Assembly (NCBI GenBank): GCA_016721825.1
Contig: JADKHI010000006.1
Coordinates: 750,083-814,082, forward strand
Source of the DNA: Flavobacteriales bacterium
GTDB taxonomy: Bacteria > Bacteroidota > Bacteroidia > Flavobacteriales_F > PHOS-HE28
DNA length: 64,000 bases
Reading direction: 5' to 3'
The notes beneath the pieces were generated by a model. It had not been told where the DNA came from, searched no databases, and saw nothing but the letters and a program-made list of their open reading frames with translations. This document shows, in pieces, positions 1-8,726 of the stretch. The position numbers and the translations under genes are program-made. The number at the start of each line of letters is the position of its first letter. Position 1 is the first letter of the stretch.

Positions 1-23
1 CACTCCGGTCCAGGCAAAGCGGC

Positions 24-1193
24 TCATCGGGGAAGGTGGTGGACCTCCACCGTTTCGTTCGTGTTAACGGTTCGCATTGTGGCGGGAAAGTAGGCCAGCA
101 CATCGGCATCCACCAAGCTGCGGAGCATGTGCGAGCCTTCGTCGGCCAGCAAGGTCACGCGTCCATCCTTCACCTGCGCGGCGCGGAACTCGGCGCGATC
201 GCCCTTCAGCGTGACAGCGTGCATGATGGGCAGATGCTCGGTCCTGAGCCAAGGGTCTCGAGCCCCCTGCATGGCGCGAAGGAAGGGCAGCACGAATTCC
301 CAGAACAGGATCATCACCGCGCGCGGATTGCCGGGCAGGGCGACGATGGGTTTCTCTCCGATCGAGGTGAAGAGCATGGGTTTGCCGGGCTTCTGGGCGA
401 CACCGTGGAAGTGGATGGTGGCCCCCATCGCTTCGAGAACTGGCTTGATCAGGTCATGGTCGCCGACAGAGGCACCTCCGGTCGTGATCACGAGGTCAGC
501 GTTCACGGACGCTTTCCCAAAGGCTCCGAGCAGAGCATCAGTACTGTCTTTCGCGTGAAGCAGTTCGCCATGGATACCCTGTTCCGTCAAGGCTGCAAGG
601 AGCATCACATCATTGCTGCTGAAGATCCGGCCCGGCGCGGGGGTGGCATCCGCACTGAACTCATCCCCGGTAACGATCACGGCCACGCGTGGTGTCACAT
701 ACTGCGCCACTTCACGGATCCCGCAGGAAGCGAGCAAGCCGATCGCAACCGCATCCAACCGCGCACCGGCCTCAAGCAACCGATCGCCGGCACGGACCTG
801 CTCTCCCTTCTTCCGCACATTCCCACCCGCCTTCAGCTTCACATCGGTGTGGGTGACGCGATCACCTTCGCGCTGCACGAACTCTTGCATCACCACGGTA
901 TCAGCGCTTGCAGGCACCAAGGCGCCGGTGAAGATCCGCAGGCACTCGCCTGGCTTCAGCTCTCCTGAGAATACCCTTCCCGCAGGTACTTCGCCGACCA
1001 CGCTCCACTCCTTCACGTCCGCATCGAACGCGAAGGCATAGCCATCCACAGCACTGCAGTCGAAGAGGGGATGATCGTGTGGTGCAAAGACCTCCTTCGC
1101 TGCATAGCCACCGGACCGCAGCGGCTTTCCTTCCGCAGGTAAGCGGTACACTTTGCTCATTAGGAGCGCCTTCGCTTCCTCGACGCTGATCAT
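24..1193 (-). CDS. moeA: molybdopterin molybdotransferase MoeA
   Basis: Full-length MoeA (389 aa) that inserts molybdate into adenylated molybdopterin in the last step of molybdenum cofactor synthesis in the cytoplasm. Seen in the sequence: SAVDGYAF at residues 47-54, TGDE at 175-178, the molybdopterin-binding TTGGASVGDHD at about 237-247 and the PGNP turn at 287-290. The order is that of the family. The start ATG overlaps the stop of the upstream TSUP gene by 4 nt (ATGA), so it is the last gene of a ThiF-TSUP-MoeA transcript. No molybdoenzyme lies in the window. The identification is firm. Confidence 0.95.
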   Translation of the reverse strand: MISVEEAKALLMSKVYRLPAEGKPLRSGGYAAKEVFAPHDHPLFDCSAVDGYAFAFDADVKEWSVVGEVPAGRVFSGELKPGECLRIFTGALVPASADTVVMQEFVQREGDRVTHTDVKLKAGGNVRKKGEQVRAGDRLLEAGARLDAVAIGLLASCGIREVAQYVTPRVAVIVTGDEFSADATPAPGRIFSSNDVMLLAALTEQGIHGELLHAKDSTDALLGAFGKASVNADLVITTGGASVGDHDLIKPVLEAMGATIHFHGVAQKPGKPMLFTSIGEKPIVALPGNPRAVMILFWEFVLPFLRAMQGARDPWLRTEHLPIMHAVTLKGDRAEFRAAQVKDGRVTLLADEGSHMLRSLVDADVLAYFPATMRTVNTNETVEVHHLPR

Positions 1194-1918
1194 GGGAAGA
1201 AGAGCTTGACCGAAGCGAACACAAGCACCAAGCCCAAGGCCTGTCGCAGACGTGGTTCAGGAACGCGACGTGCACCCAGCCAGCTGCCGGCCACACCACC
1301 GACCAAGGCAACACCCACCCAGGTGAGCATGCGCGGATCGAGCGTTGCTCCGTTAGACCAAAGACCCGCGAGACCGGCAAGGCTGTTGACGAGGATGAAG
1401 AGCGCGGATGTGGCCGCCGTGGTCTTTGCATCGGCCCAGCGGAAGAGCAGCAGTAGCGGACTGAGCAGGATGCCACCACCGATGCCGATGACACCGGACA
1501 CCAAACCAAGCAGCGCACCGATTCCCAGGGCCACGGCCATGGGCACTGCACGTCGTTCTCCTTCACCGGAACCGAAGAGACCGAACAGCCGTGCCACCGC
1601 GACCAGCAAGCACCCCGCGAGAATGCGCTGATACAGGAGCGGCTCCAGGTCGACCTGTGAACCAAGCCATGCACAAGGCACCGCAAACACCGCGAAAGGC
1701 CAGAACAACGTCCATTGGAAATGACCCGCCCGCGCGAACTGCACATAGGCTAGCGCACTCACGCACACGTTCAGCACAAGAGCTGAAGGGCGAACGACCG
1801 ATACGGAAAGCCCTGCCAGGGTGAGGAGCGCGATGTAGCCACTGGCACCACCGTGGCCGACCAAGGCATACGCAAAGGCCACCAGTGCGAGCAGGCCGAT
1901 GAGCAGCACCTCGTTCAT
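1190..1918 (-). CDS. TSUP family (TauE/SafE-like) membrane permease
   Basis: Integral membrane protein of 242 aa with about seven or eight hydrophobic segments in two similar halves, as in the TauE/SafE sulfite/organic anion exporter family (TSUP). Each half has a glycine-rich helix start (VGHGGASGY near residue 20; IGIGGGILLSP near 140). Family members move sulfite, sulfoacetate or other sulfur anions across the inner membrane. The gene is translationally coupled on both sides by 4-nt ATGA overlaps, to a ThiF-like gene and to moeA. A role with molybdopterin synthesis (sulfur or oxyanion transport) is inference from the operon only; the substrate cannot be read from the sequence. Confidence 0.85.
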   Translation of the reverse strand: MNEVLLIGLLALVAFAYALVGHGGASGYIALLTLAGLSVSVVRPSALVLNVCVSALAYVQFARAGHFQWTLFWPFAVFAVPCAWLGSQVDLEPLLYQRILAGCLLVAVARLFGLFGSGEGERRAVPMAVALGIGALLGLVSGVIGIGGGILLSPLLLLFRWADAKTTAATSALFILVNSLAGLAGLWSNGATLDPRMLTWVGVALVGGVAGSWLGARRVPEPRLRQALGLVLVFASVKLFFP

Positions 1919-2568
1919 CGCGGCGGCTCGATCACCATCCAGCTTTGCTTGGCCCCATCAAAGATCTCGATGCGTCCGTTCACGACGGGTTCACCAAGCA
2001 TGATGGAGCGGGCACGGCCCACCATGGCGCGACCCGTTTCCTCGAGCACTTCCAAGGGTACCTGCCGCATGTCGCAGCCATCCTGTTCCATGCCCGCGCG
2101 ACCGGTGAAAAGGTCCTTGCGGGTGAGCTCCTGGCCTGCACCGGACACATGGGTCACCAGCACTTGTCCTTGCTGTTGATGCACGGCACCGCTGATGAGC
2201 GGGATGCCCAACTTTCCGCAAGCGGCGTCGATGAGTTGCTTGGCGTGCAGGTCGTCGACACCCTCCAACACTATGTCGTGGTCCTTCAGAAGCTGCTCCA
2301 CGTTGGAAGCATCGATGAAGGAAGGGAGGGCATGCAGGTCCGCGCGGCTCACGAGCCGCAGCCAGCCATGGGCCACATCCACCTTGTAAAAGCCGACGTC
2401 GGCCAAGGCGAAGAGCGGTTGCCGTTCGAGGTTATCCTCCTCCACCGTGTCACCATCGATGAGGGTGAGGGTGGAAATAGGCATGCGCACGAGGCGGTGC
2501 AGCACGGAGTTCCCGATGCCACCAAGTCCGACCACCGCCACACGCCATAGACCGCCAGCTTCTGCCAT
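1915..2568 (-). CDS. ThiF/MoeB/HesA family adenylyltransferase
   Basis: E1-like adenylyltransferase of 217 aa. The nucleotide loop VGLGGIGN lies at residues 14-21, followed by the acidic strand end IDGD near 38-41 and the family NLERQ motif just after. Such enzymes adenylate the C-terminal glycine of a ubiquitin-fold sulfur carrier (MoaD or ThiS). Being first in an operon ending in moeA, it most probably serves as MoeB for molybdopterin synthase, but no moaD is in view. The two CxxC pairs of the usual zinc site are not visible and the protein is shorter than typical MoeB, so a divergent subfamily is likely. A -7 box lies only 4 nt before its ATG. Confidence 0.85.
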   Translation of the reverse strand: MAEAGGLWRVAVVGLGGIGNSVLHRLVRMPISTLTLIDGDTVEEDNLERQPLFALADVGFYKVDVAHGWLRLVSRADLHALPSFIDASNVEQLLKDHDIVLEGVDDLHAKQLIDAACGKLGIPLISGAVHQQQGQVLVTHVSGAGQELTRKDLFTGRAGMEQDGCDMRQVPLEVLEETGRAMVGRARSIMLGEPVVNGRIEIFDGAKQSWMVIEPPR

Positions 2569-2572
2569 GCGG

Positions 2573-2580
2573 CCAAGATA
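2573..2580 (-). promoter_or_regulatory. -7 promoter box TATCTTGG, 4 nt before ThiF-like start
   Basis: On the minus strand TATCTTGG is followed by CCGC and the ATG. This is one base from the Bacteroidota TAnnTTTG consensus and predicts transcription starting at or within a few bases of the start codon of the ThiF-TSUP-MoeA operon. Confidence 0.5.
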
Positions 2581-2595
2581 GCAGCAGCGCAGGGC

Positions 2596-3066
2596 CTACT
2601 GCTGCGTGTACTGCACGTCGAAGGACCCGCTGAGGTTCTTGGCCCCTCCACCGTCAGCATGCAGGGTGACCTCGAACGAGCCGGTGACCTTATGCGCCAC
2701 CGTATCCAGTGTGGCGATGGTGAGGGTACCAGGGTCGGTGGTGAGCGGCGTATGCGGAAGACCGAGGTTCATGTACATCATGGCGTTGTCCGCTTCGGTG
2801 ATGGCCTGTGGTCCTGTGGCCAACGAATCGAGCTGCATGATCAAGGTGCCACCGGTCAGGTTGACGCCGGTGATGGTGATCGAGGAGCCGTCGCCCACGC
2901 CGATCACGCTGGCGTTGGCGCACCAATCGCTACCATCCACGGTGGTCTGAACACGGGCTCCATCGCTGCCACAGCTGTTGCCGGGCACAACGAGGTCCAC
3001 TACATCATCGGGCTGACAAGCGGTAAGGGTGAGGATCCCGAGGGAGAGAAGGAAGAGAGGCTTCAT
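2596..3066 (-). CDS. predicted lipoprotein, beta-rich, unknown function
   Basis: A 156-residue protein beginning with a type II signal peptide; the lipobox LTAC places the lipidated cysteine at about residue 17. The rest is beta-rich with alternating Thr/Val/Ser strands (for example SSITITGVNLTGGTLIM) and resembles the small secreted proteins of Bacteroidota assigned to DUF6252-like groups, but I cannot assign the family firmly. It probably sits on the outer membrane or periplasmic side. It is a single gene between the Moco operon and a large T9SS protein, in the same direction as both. No -7 box was recognised upstream. Confidence 0.8.
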   Translation of the reverse strand: MKPLFLLSLGILTLTACQPDDVVDLVVPGNSCGSDGARVQTTVDGSDWCANASVIGVGDGSSITITGVNLTGGTLIMQLDSLATGPQAITEADNAMMYMNLGLPHTPLTTDPGTLTIATLDTVAHKVTGSFEVTLHADGGGAKNLSGSFDVQYTQQ

Positions 3067-3145
3067 GACAAGGGTGCAGGCATGGTTCGCCCAGCGTGCC
3101 GTTGAACGGGTCCTGGCGGGTCAAGGTTCCCGCAGTTCCATCTGA

Positions 3146-3179
3146 AAAGCAGAAGCCCCGACCAACAGGCCGGGGCTTC
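3146..3179 (-). terminator. rho-independent terminator of the FG-GAP gene
   Basis: Inverted repeat GAAGCCCCG (3152-3160) and CGGGGCTTC (3171-3179) with a 10-nt loop. Read on the minus strand it is followed by TGCTTTTC, so it terminates the large gene ending at 3199. Confidence 0.75.
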
Positions 3180-3198
3180 CATCGGTTCGTTCGTACGA

Positions 3199-6024
3199 TC
3201 AGCGGACCATGACGCGTTGCACAGTGATGTCACTGCCGCGTTGTACACGGACGGTGTATTCACCAGCGGCCAAGTTGGTCACATCCAGGTCCATGCGACC
3301 GGCTCCTGCGCTAGCACGGCGATCGAGCACCACACGACCGGTGATGTCCATCAGTTCCACGCGCACCTCACCGCGGGTGGCCTCAAAGCTCACGGTCAGT
3401 TGGGCATCGGCAGGGTTCGGGAACACGCGGACGCCTTCTGCGCCAGCTTGCTCACCCACGCCTACAGGTCCTACGAACACGTTCACTTCCGTGCGCGGAC
3501 CTGCGCAGAAGGTGGACGGCTGCTCCACTTCCCAATCGTAGAAGAAGTAGTAGTACTCCAAGGCATTGCCACCGGTCACGGTGGTGCCTGTGATGGTGCC
3601 GAGTGTTCCGAGGGCGTAAGGGAACACGGGGTTGCTACCTGCAGCATCGCGCCACAGCTGGGGGTTCCCGCCGATCACGCGCAGGCCGTAAGGACCACCG
3701 GCAGGCACGCTGAAGTTGAGCTGCACGCGGCTCTCACCGGTAGGAATGTTCACCGTGGTCTGTGCGAGCACGGTGCTCGTCGATTGATCGATGAGGCCGA
3801 TGGTGCGGTTGCCAGCGGAACCAGCGTACACTTTCACGGAGTTCAGCAACAGATCCTCCGTGGCCTCGAAGATCAGGTAGTTGTCCGGGTTGCTGTGGTA
3901 AGCGCCAGGTGTGGCGTTGTTGGTACGGCCACCGTATGCGATGCCGCCGCCGTACTGAATGGCCGCTTCGGCCCAGTAGGTCGTGTTGCTGTTGAGGAAC
4001 GGCGTGGTCCAGGTGTTTCCCGTGCCCACTGCGGCTCCTCCGAGGGCCACATCGAACCAACTGATGTTGTCGCCTGTGGCGTTCAGGTCGGCCGTTCCAG
4101 CAACGGGGATGTTGACGTCTGTGCTAACAGGGGCGGGCGCCGCAGCAAGCACATCCACCACTACACCATCGCTGGTATGGTCACCGCAAGTGCCCGCGTA
4201 GGTCACCGTGTAGGTTCCCGCCGTGTTCACCGTAATGCTCTGTGTGTTCAGGTTGTTGCTCCAGGTATTTCCTGTGCCGGCGCTGCTGGTCAGGGTCACT
4301 TCGCTGTTCGGGCAGAAGGTGGTCTCACCGATCACGGTCACTGTAGGGGTTTCGTCGGGGTCCTGGGCCACCATGATGCTGGTTTCGCCGCTGCAGCCTT
4401 GGCCGTCGTCGATGGTCACGGTGTAAGTGCCACCGGTGGTCACGTCGATGCTCTGTGTGCTGGCGCTGTTGCTCCATGTGTAGTTGAAGCCAGGGTTGGC
4501 GGTCAGCGTCAAGGGGCTACCGCCGGTGCAAACGACAGGGTTACCACTGGTGCTGATGGATGCCACGGGGCTGATGCAGACACCTTCGAGCACGGTGATG
4601 TTCTGATCGACCGGTACGTTGGTGTAGGTATCGACCTGACCGCTGGGCCAGGTCACGGTAAGCGTCGGGATCACCGTTTCGCCACCCAGGCCGAAGTGCA
4701 GGTTGAAGGTGCTGACGATGCCGTAGCTCTCACCAGCATGCACTTCGCGGATCTGCGTGCCCCAAGGGCCTGTGATGGTCACACGACCACCAACGCCGTC
4801 GCGGTTGCTCTGCACACCTTTCAGGCGAACGTTGATGTAATGGTTGCCGTTCGGCGTGTTCAACCACAGGCGGTCGGGAAAGCTGGGGTCTCCGGACACA
4901 TAACCATCACCGTAGCCGGCGTACACGTCCTGGAAGCCATCAGCATTGAAATCACCGTAGGCGAAGCTGAGGATGTTCTTAGCGGCTGGGAAGAGGTTGA
5001 GGATCTCGGTGAACGTGCCGTCACCATTGCCGTGGAAGAAATGTTCCGCGCTGCCTGTGAGCACATCGAGGAAACCGTCGTTGTCCATGTCCTCCATCTT
5101 GGCTTGCAGGAAGAAGCCCGTGTAGTTCTCCAAGCCGCTGCCGGCGGTGGCATCGGTGTAGTTGCCGGTTCCGTCGTTCTCGAACAGCATCAGGGTACTG
5201 CTGTGGGTGGTGCTGAAGGCATCAAGGTCGCCGTCGTTATCCACATCACCGAAGTCCGTGGTCCAGACCTGCTCCTTGTTCTGAAGTCCATAAGCAGCGG
5301 CCTGGTCCGTATAGTTGCCGTTGCCATCGTTCACGAAGAGGCGGTCCCAGCGGCGGCAATCGTTCGGGTCGTTCACGCCCTGGCGGCAGTGGCTGATGTG
5401 CAGGTCGATGTCTCCATCGTTGTCGAAATCGGAAGCGGTGCTGCCGTAGTTGCCGCTCATGTCACCGGAAGTTCCGGTGCAGGCCGGGGTGGCCCAAGGC
5501 ATGAAGTTGGCGTCGTAGATCGGGGTGCCGTTGTTGTCGGTGATCCAGATGTTGCTCGGGCCCACGTCGTTGCAGGCGAACACGTCCACCTTGCCATCGT
5601 TGTCCCAGTCGGCCATCGTCATACACTGCGTGAAGATGGTGGGGCCGTTCAGGTTGGAAAGTGTGTAGACGCCACGAGAAGAAATGCTGAGGAAGCGCGT
5701 CACGGAAACACCGGAGCAGATGTCCTTGTGCCCGTCGTTGTTCAGATCAGCGATGGCCCAGCCCCACTGTTCGCTGTTGTCCACCTCACCATAGTCGTAG
5801 GTCTCGAACGTATGGTCGGGGTTCTGGTACAGCACGTACACATGCGTGCTCATGTCGAGCTGTACGATGTCATCGAGGCCGTCGCCATCCATATCCGTAA
5901 CGCCCACACAGGCACCGCTGCTGGCGTTGTGGGATAGGTTGGCGGAAGCGTTGGTGAACACCTGGGCCGTAGAGCCCAAGGCGGTGGCCAGAGTAAGGAC
6001 CCCGAGCGCGTAACGTTTCAACAT
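3199..6024 (-). CDS. FG-GAP repeat/ASPIC-UnbV protein with T9SS type A sorting domain
   Basis: Secreted protein of 941 aa, taking the internal start MLKRYALGVLTL that begins a signal peptide rather than the upstream in-frame ATG at 6102. After cleavage near AQVF come about seven FG-GAP/VCBS beta-propeller repeats with calcium-type loops (DMDGDGLDD, DLNNDGHKD, DFDNDGDID), then an ASPIC/UnbV domain (about residues 390-490; NHYINVRLKG). Two Ig/SprB-like repeats with paired cysteines and WSN strands follow, and a final type A sorting domain with the FPNPA strand and the TVQRVMV end. The cargo should leave through T9SS and be anchored or released at the cell surface, a likely adhesin or matrix protein. 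It is a single gene with its own terminator. Confidence 0.92.
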   Translation of the reverse strand: MLKRYALGVLTLATALGSTAQVFTNASANLSHNASSGACVGVTDMDGDGLDDIVQLDMSTHVYVLYQNPDHTFETYDYGEVDNSEQWGWAIADLNNDGHKDICSGVSVTRFLSISSRGVYTLSNLNGPTIFTQCMTMADWDNDGKVDVFACNDVGPSNIWITDNNGTPIYDANFMPWATPACTGTSGDMSGNYGSTASDFDNDGDIDLHISHCRQGVNDPNDCRRWDRLFVNDGNGNYTDQAAAYGLQNKEQVWTTDFGDVDNDGDLDAFSTTHSSTLMLFENDGTGNYTDATAGSGLENYTGFFLQAKMEDMDNDGFLDVLTGSAEHFFHGNGDGTFTEILNLFPAAKNILSFAYGDFNADGFQDVYAGYGDGYVSGDPSFPDRLWLNTPNGNHYINVRLKGVQSNRDGVGGRVTITGPWGTQIREVHAGESYGIVSTFNLHFGLGGETVIPTLTVTWPSGQVDTYTNVPVDQNITVLEGVCISPVASISTSGNPVVCTGGSPLTLTANPGFNYTWSNSASTQSIDVTTGGTYTVTIDDGQGCSGETSIMVAQDPDETPTVTVIGETTFCPNSEVTLTSSAGTGNTWSNNLNTQSITVNTAGTYTVTYAGTCGDHTSDGVVVDVLAAAPAPVSTDVNIPVAGTADLNATGDNISWFDVALGGAAVGTGNTWTTPFLNSNTTYWAEAAIQYGGGIAYGGRTNNATPGAYHSNPDNYLIFEATEDLLLNSVKVYAGSAGNRTIGLIDQSTSTVLAQTTVNIPTGESRVQLNFSVPAGGPYGLRVIGGNPQLWRDAAGSNPVFPYALGTLGTITGTTVTGGNALEYYYFFYDWEVEQPSTFCAGPRTEVNVFVGPVGVGEQAGAEGVRVFPNPADAQLTVSFEATRGEVRVELMDITGRVVLDRRASAGAGRMDLDVTNLAAGEYTVRVQRGSDITVQRVMVR

Positions 6025-6071
6025 GTTGGGTTGGTGGGTTGGAATAGAGGACGGTTCCGTTGCAGGTGGCC

Positions 6072-6079
6072 CGAAAGTA
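6072..6079 (-). promoter_or_regulatory. -7 promoter box TACTTTCG upstream of FG-GAP gene
   Basis: TACTTTCG on the minus strand, 47 nt before the chosen ATG at 6024. It fits TAnnTTTG with one change. It lies upstream of the internal start but inside the longer open frame from 6102, which supports the shorter protein. Confidence 0.45.
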
Positions 6080-6114
6080 GGCGAACGGCAGGCACAAGGC
6101 AACCGCAGGGCGGC

Positions 6115-7239
6115 CTACCCTTGCGATCCTGAGACGCCCTCCCCCGTCCCGCTCAACACGCTGCTCTGGCGGCGGATGCTCTCCTGGTGGATGGCGTTCA
6201 TGAAGGCCTCCACGAAAGCCGGGCTCAGGCCGAGCCCCTTGGACAGCTGCAACTGACGGTTCATGATGCGTTCCCAGCGTTCCGGCTGAAGGATGGCCAC
6301 GTTGTGCTCCTGCTTGTGCTCGCCGATGCGTTCAGCGATGTCCATACGGGCGCCCAGCTTCAGCACGATCTCCTCGTCCAGTTGGTCGATCAGGTCGCGC
6401 AATTGCTGAAGGTGGTCGCCCAATACCGCGTCGGGGGTGGGTTGGCGGAAGATCAAGCTGTCCACCAAGGCCCCCAAAGCGGCAGGATCCAGCTGCTGTT
6501 CGGCATCGCTCCAGGCGTTGGCGGGGTCGCGGTGGGTCTCCACCATCAAGCCGCTGAAGTTGAGGTCCAGCGCCTGCTGCGCCACTTCAGCCACCCGGGC
6601 CCGCGCACCGGCCACGTGGCTCGGGTCGCAGATCAGTTCCAGGTTCGGGAAGGCGGCCTTCAGCCGGATGGGGAACTCCCACATGGGGCTGTTCCGGTAG
6701 GGCGTGCGTTCGAACCAGCTGAAGCCCCGGTGGATGGCCGCCATCCGGGTGATGCCCGCGTGCGCCAAGCGCTCCATGGCCCCCATCCACAACTGCAGGT
6801 CGGGGTTGATGGGGTTCTTCACGAACACCGGGATGTCCACCCCGCGCAAGGCATCGGCGATCTCCTGCACGCTGAAGGGGTTCGGCGTGGTGCGCGCTCC
6901 GATCCACAGCATGTCGATGCCCGCTTTCAGGCAGGCCTCCACATGCTCTGCCGTGGCCACCTCCGTGAAGGTGAGCAAACCGGTCTCGGCCCTCGCCTCC
7001 AGCAGCCATTCCAAGGCGGGTTCGCCCAGACCTTCGAAGGTCGCAGGACGTGTGCGGGGCTTCCAGATGCCGGCGCGCATCACCTTCACCTGGGGGGCGT
7101 GCTTCCGGATGCCCCGTGCAGTGTCCAGCACCTGCTCGCGGCTCTCCGCACTGCAAGGCCCGGCGATCAGCAGCGGTCGTTCCAGACCCAGACCCCAATC
7201 GGAAAAGGAGCGCGTGGGCAGCTGGGCGGGTGGCGGCAT
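6115..7239 (-). CDS. bifunctional DAHP synthase / chorismate mutase
   Basis: Cytoplasmic fusion enzyme of 374 aa that opens the shikimate pathway and commits chorismate to phenylalanine/tyrosine. The N-terminal part (about 20-265) is a type I DAHP synthase of the KDO8P-like group with IAGPCSAES near the start, KPRTRPATFEG, a PVFVKNP strand and the CDPSHVAG metal motif. The C-terminal part (about 290-365) is an AroQ-type all-helical chorismate mutase (LRDLIDQLDEEIV; RIGEHKQEHN). This order is common in Bacteroidota. The start at 7239 was chosen because TACTTTTG lies only 4 nt upstream of it; the in-frame ATG at 7311 would lie upstream of that promoter. Confidence 0.93.
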   Translation of the reverse strand: MPPPAQLPTRSFSDWGLGLERPLLIAGPCSAESREQVLDTARGIRKHAPQVKVMRAGIWKPRTRPATFEGLGEPALEWLLEARAETGLLTFTEVATAEHVEACLKAGIDMLWIGARTTPNPFSVQEIADALRGVDIPVFVKNPINPDLQLWMGAMERLAHAGITRMAAIHRGFSWFERTPYRNSPMWEFPIRLKAAFPNLELICDPSHVAGARARVAEVAQQALDLNFSGLMVETHRDPANAWSDAEQQLDPAALGALVDSLIFRQPTPDAVLGDHLQQLRDLIDQLDEEIVLKLGARMDIAERIGEHKQEHNVAILQPERWERIMNRQLQLSKGLGLSPAFVEAFMNAIHQESIRRQSSVLSGTGEGVSGSQG

Positions 7240-7243
7240 GGCG

Positions 7244-7251
7244 CAAAAGTA
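7244..7251 (-). promoter_or_regulatory. -7 promoter box TACTTTTG, 4 nt before DAHP synthase start
   Basis: A perfect TAnnTTTG box on the minus strand, followed by CGCC and the ATG. The predicted transcription start coincides with the start codon. Confidence 0.65.
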
Positions 7252-7328
7252 CCGCAAGGGGAACGTCCGCAAAGGGACAGCTGTTCGCTGCGTGACCGTG
7301 GTCACCGGCACCGGCAGGCCCGAGCCTT

Positions 7329-7336
7329 CACCTTTG
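7329..7336 (+). promoter_or_regulatory. -7 promoter box CACCTTTG, 4 nt before DUF6132 start
   Basis: CACCTTTG is followed by CACC and the ATG of the 57-codon gene. The TTTG half is exact, while the TA half is CA. It forms a divergent pair with the box at 7244-7251. Confidence 0.4.
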
Positions 7337-7340
7337 CACC

Positions 7341-7514
7341 ATGCGGAACATGTGGATCACCATCGGCGCCATGGTCATCGGTGCGTTGTTGGGCGTGGCC
7401 TACTGGCACTTCTTCGGTTGCCGCGAGGGTTGCGCGATCACCAGCGTGTGGTGGCGAAGCGCGCTGTACGGTGCCGTCATGGGCTACCTGGCGGTGGGGA
7501 TGTTCAAGAAGTAG
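7341..7514 (+). CDS. small membrane protein, DUF6132 family
   Basis: A 57-residue protein with two predicted membrane helices (about 5-24 and 40-55) joined by a short loop containing FGCREGCAIT, the two-cysteine loop that marks the DUF6132 family of small Bacteroidota membrane proteins. No function is established. It is divergent from the DAHP synthase gene. The start is supported by a -7-like box 4 nt upstream. It is short but reads cleanly to TAG with codon use like its neighbours. Confidence 0.75.
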   Translation: MRNMWITIGAMVIGALLGVAYWHFFGCREGCAITSVWWRSALYGAVMGYLAVGMFKK

Positions 7515-7589
7515 GAAGGATAGCGCGTAAAGGTCGGTCGTCAAGTGAACTGCATAACAGCTTGATCTCTCACGACAGGGAGGGTTTCC

Positions 7590-8639
7590 TTATTCAAAGT
7601 ATGATTGCGGAACATGAACGATCCGGGTCGATGACGACATCGACTGATCAATCAGCTCTCGAATGCAATACACCCCGTACGGAAGCCCCTCAAGAGTGAT
7701 TCTCGCTACTGTGCGTCGATCGTGGAAATCATATGCACGAACTACAGTGCCCTGAAAGTCCACTATCTCAAGCCCTGAGGCATACTTAGAGGTTAATGTC
7801 AAGTCCACCACCCCTGTACTTGGATTCGGTGAAGCAGAAAGTCCGCTACTCTCGTTCCTCAAAAGACCGTCAGCAATAGCCATGGGAGAAAGCCCCACAG
7901 TGACGTCATCAATGAAAGCATAGGACCCGCTATAGAGTCCACTAGCATCCAAAACTTGGACATCAGTGGAATCATCATCGAAGAAATTCCCTAGGACGAT
8001 ATAGGTGTAGGCCGAATCCGGCACGTACACACCACTTACCTGCACCCACCCTAGCGTGTCTGTAAGGACCGTTTCTGTGCACAATGCACAGCGATTCGTT
8101 ATTGGTGGATCAACTCCAGCCCAAGGTTGTGTAAGGAACAGAAGGCCAACCCTATTACTGGTGTACTCGAAAGTTTGCGGAGTATACCAGCCGAATCCCG
8201 CAGGTGAAAGCCGGAAGGAGATATAGACCTCAACGCCAGGAACTAAGGGCTGATCAAGCATCGCCCCTGCATACTCCCTTGTGTTCAAATCCTGCTCCCA
8301 GTATGTTAACAGCCCGATGTACCCGTTGCCACTAGAAGCCTCTTGAAAGCCCAACGCATTATATGGCACGTCAAAATAGTTGTTGGTATTGCACGCATTG
8401 AAATAGTCTGGTGTCCAACTGAAAGAACTCCACCCGGTACAGTATGAGATCTGGCCAGGTGAGTCGGGGCAAGCACCATAATCCTCAAAGCTTCCGTTCG
8501 GCACCAAATTCTGCCCTTGAGCCGTCTCTCCCAAGCACCCGAAGGCCGCAAGAACCACAACTGCGACTCGCACGCTAGCGCTTGAACGCACACTTGCGCC
8601 CAAGCCCCCACCGAACAACGAGCCTGTAGTCATGAGCAT
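7590..8639 (-). CDS. secreted T9SS type A cargo protein, low GC
   Basis: Predicted secreted protein of about 349 aa, taking the start at 8639 (the frame stays open to 8726, but those residues are not signal-like). An N-terminal hydrophobic segment ends near AQGQN; the mature protein starts LVPNGSFEDYGACPD, a jelly-roll carbohydrate-binding-like opening common in T9SS cargo, and a FIDDVTV strand closes that domain. A type A sorting domain (SASPNPSTG to the end) follows. Base composition is visibly lower in GC, and codons such as ATA, TTA and AGA are commoner than in either neighbour, which suggests recent acquisition. The exact start is uncertain; an ATG two codons further in (8633) is equally possible. 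Confidence 0.85.
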   Translation of the reverse strand: MLMTTGSLFGGGLGASVRSSASVRVAVVVLAAFGCLGETAQGQNLVPNGSFEDYGACPDSPGQISYCTGWSSFSWTPDYFNACNTNNYFDVPYNALGFQEASSGNGYIGLLTYWEQDLNTREYAGAMLDQPLVPGVEVYISFRLSPAGFGWYTPQTFEYTSNRVGLLFLTQPWAGVDPPITNRCALCTETVLTDTLGWVQVSGVYVPDSAYTYIVLGNFFDDDSTDVQVLDASGLYSGSYAFIDDVTVGLSPMAIADGLLRNESSGLSASPNPSTGVVDLTLTSKYASGLEIVDFQGTVVRAYDFHDRRTVARITLEGLPYGVYCIRELIDQSMSSSTRIVHVPQSYFE

Positions 8640-8726
8640 TCCCACGCGGGTCTTTGAGGAACGGTCCTGTGAACTTAGCCTCAAATGGCACTGAACGGAT
8701 GCTAGGTGATGTTCTGTTCGCCCCAC

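Noticed and set aside
3217..5937. A 906-codon open frame on the plus strand opposite the FG-GAP gene
   Set aside because: It is the antisense of an intact, domain-rich gene. Its composition (His/Val/Ala/Gly-rich without domains) is what high-GC antisense frames give, and it has no promoter or signal peptide.
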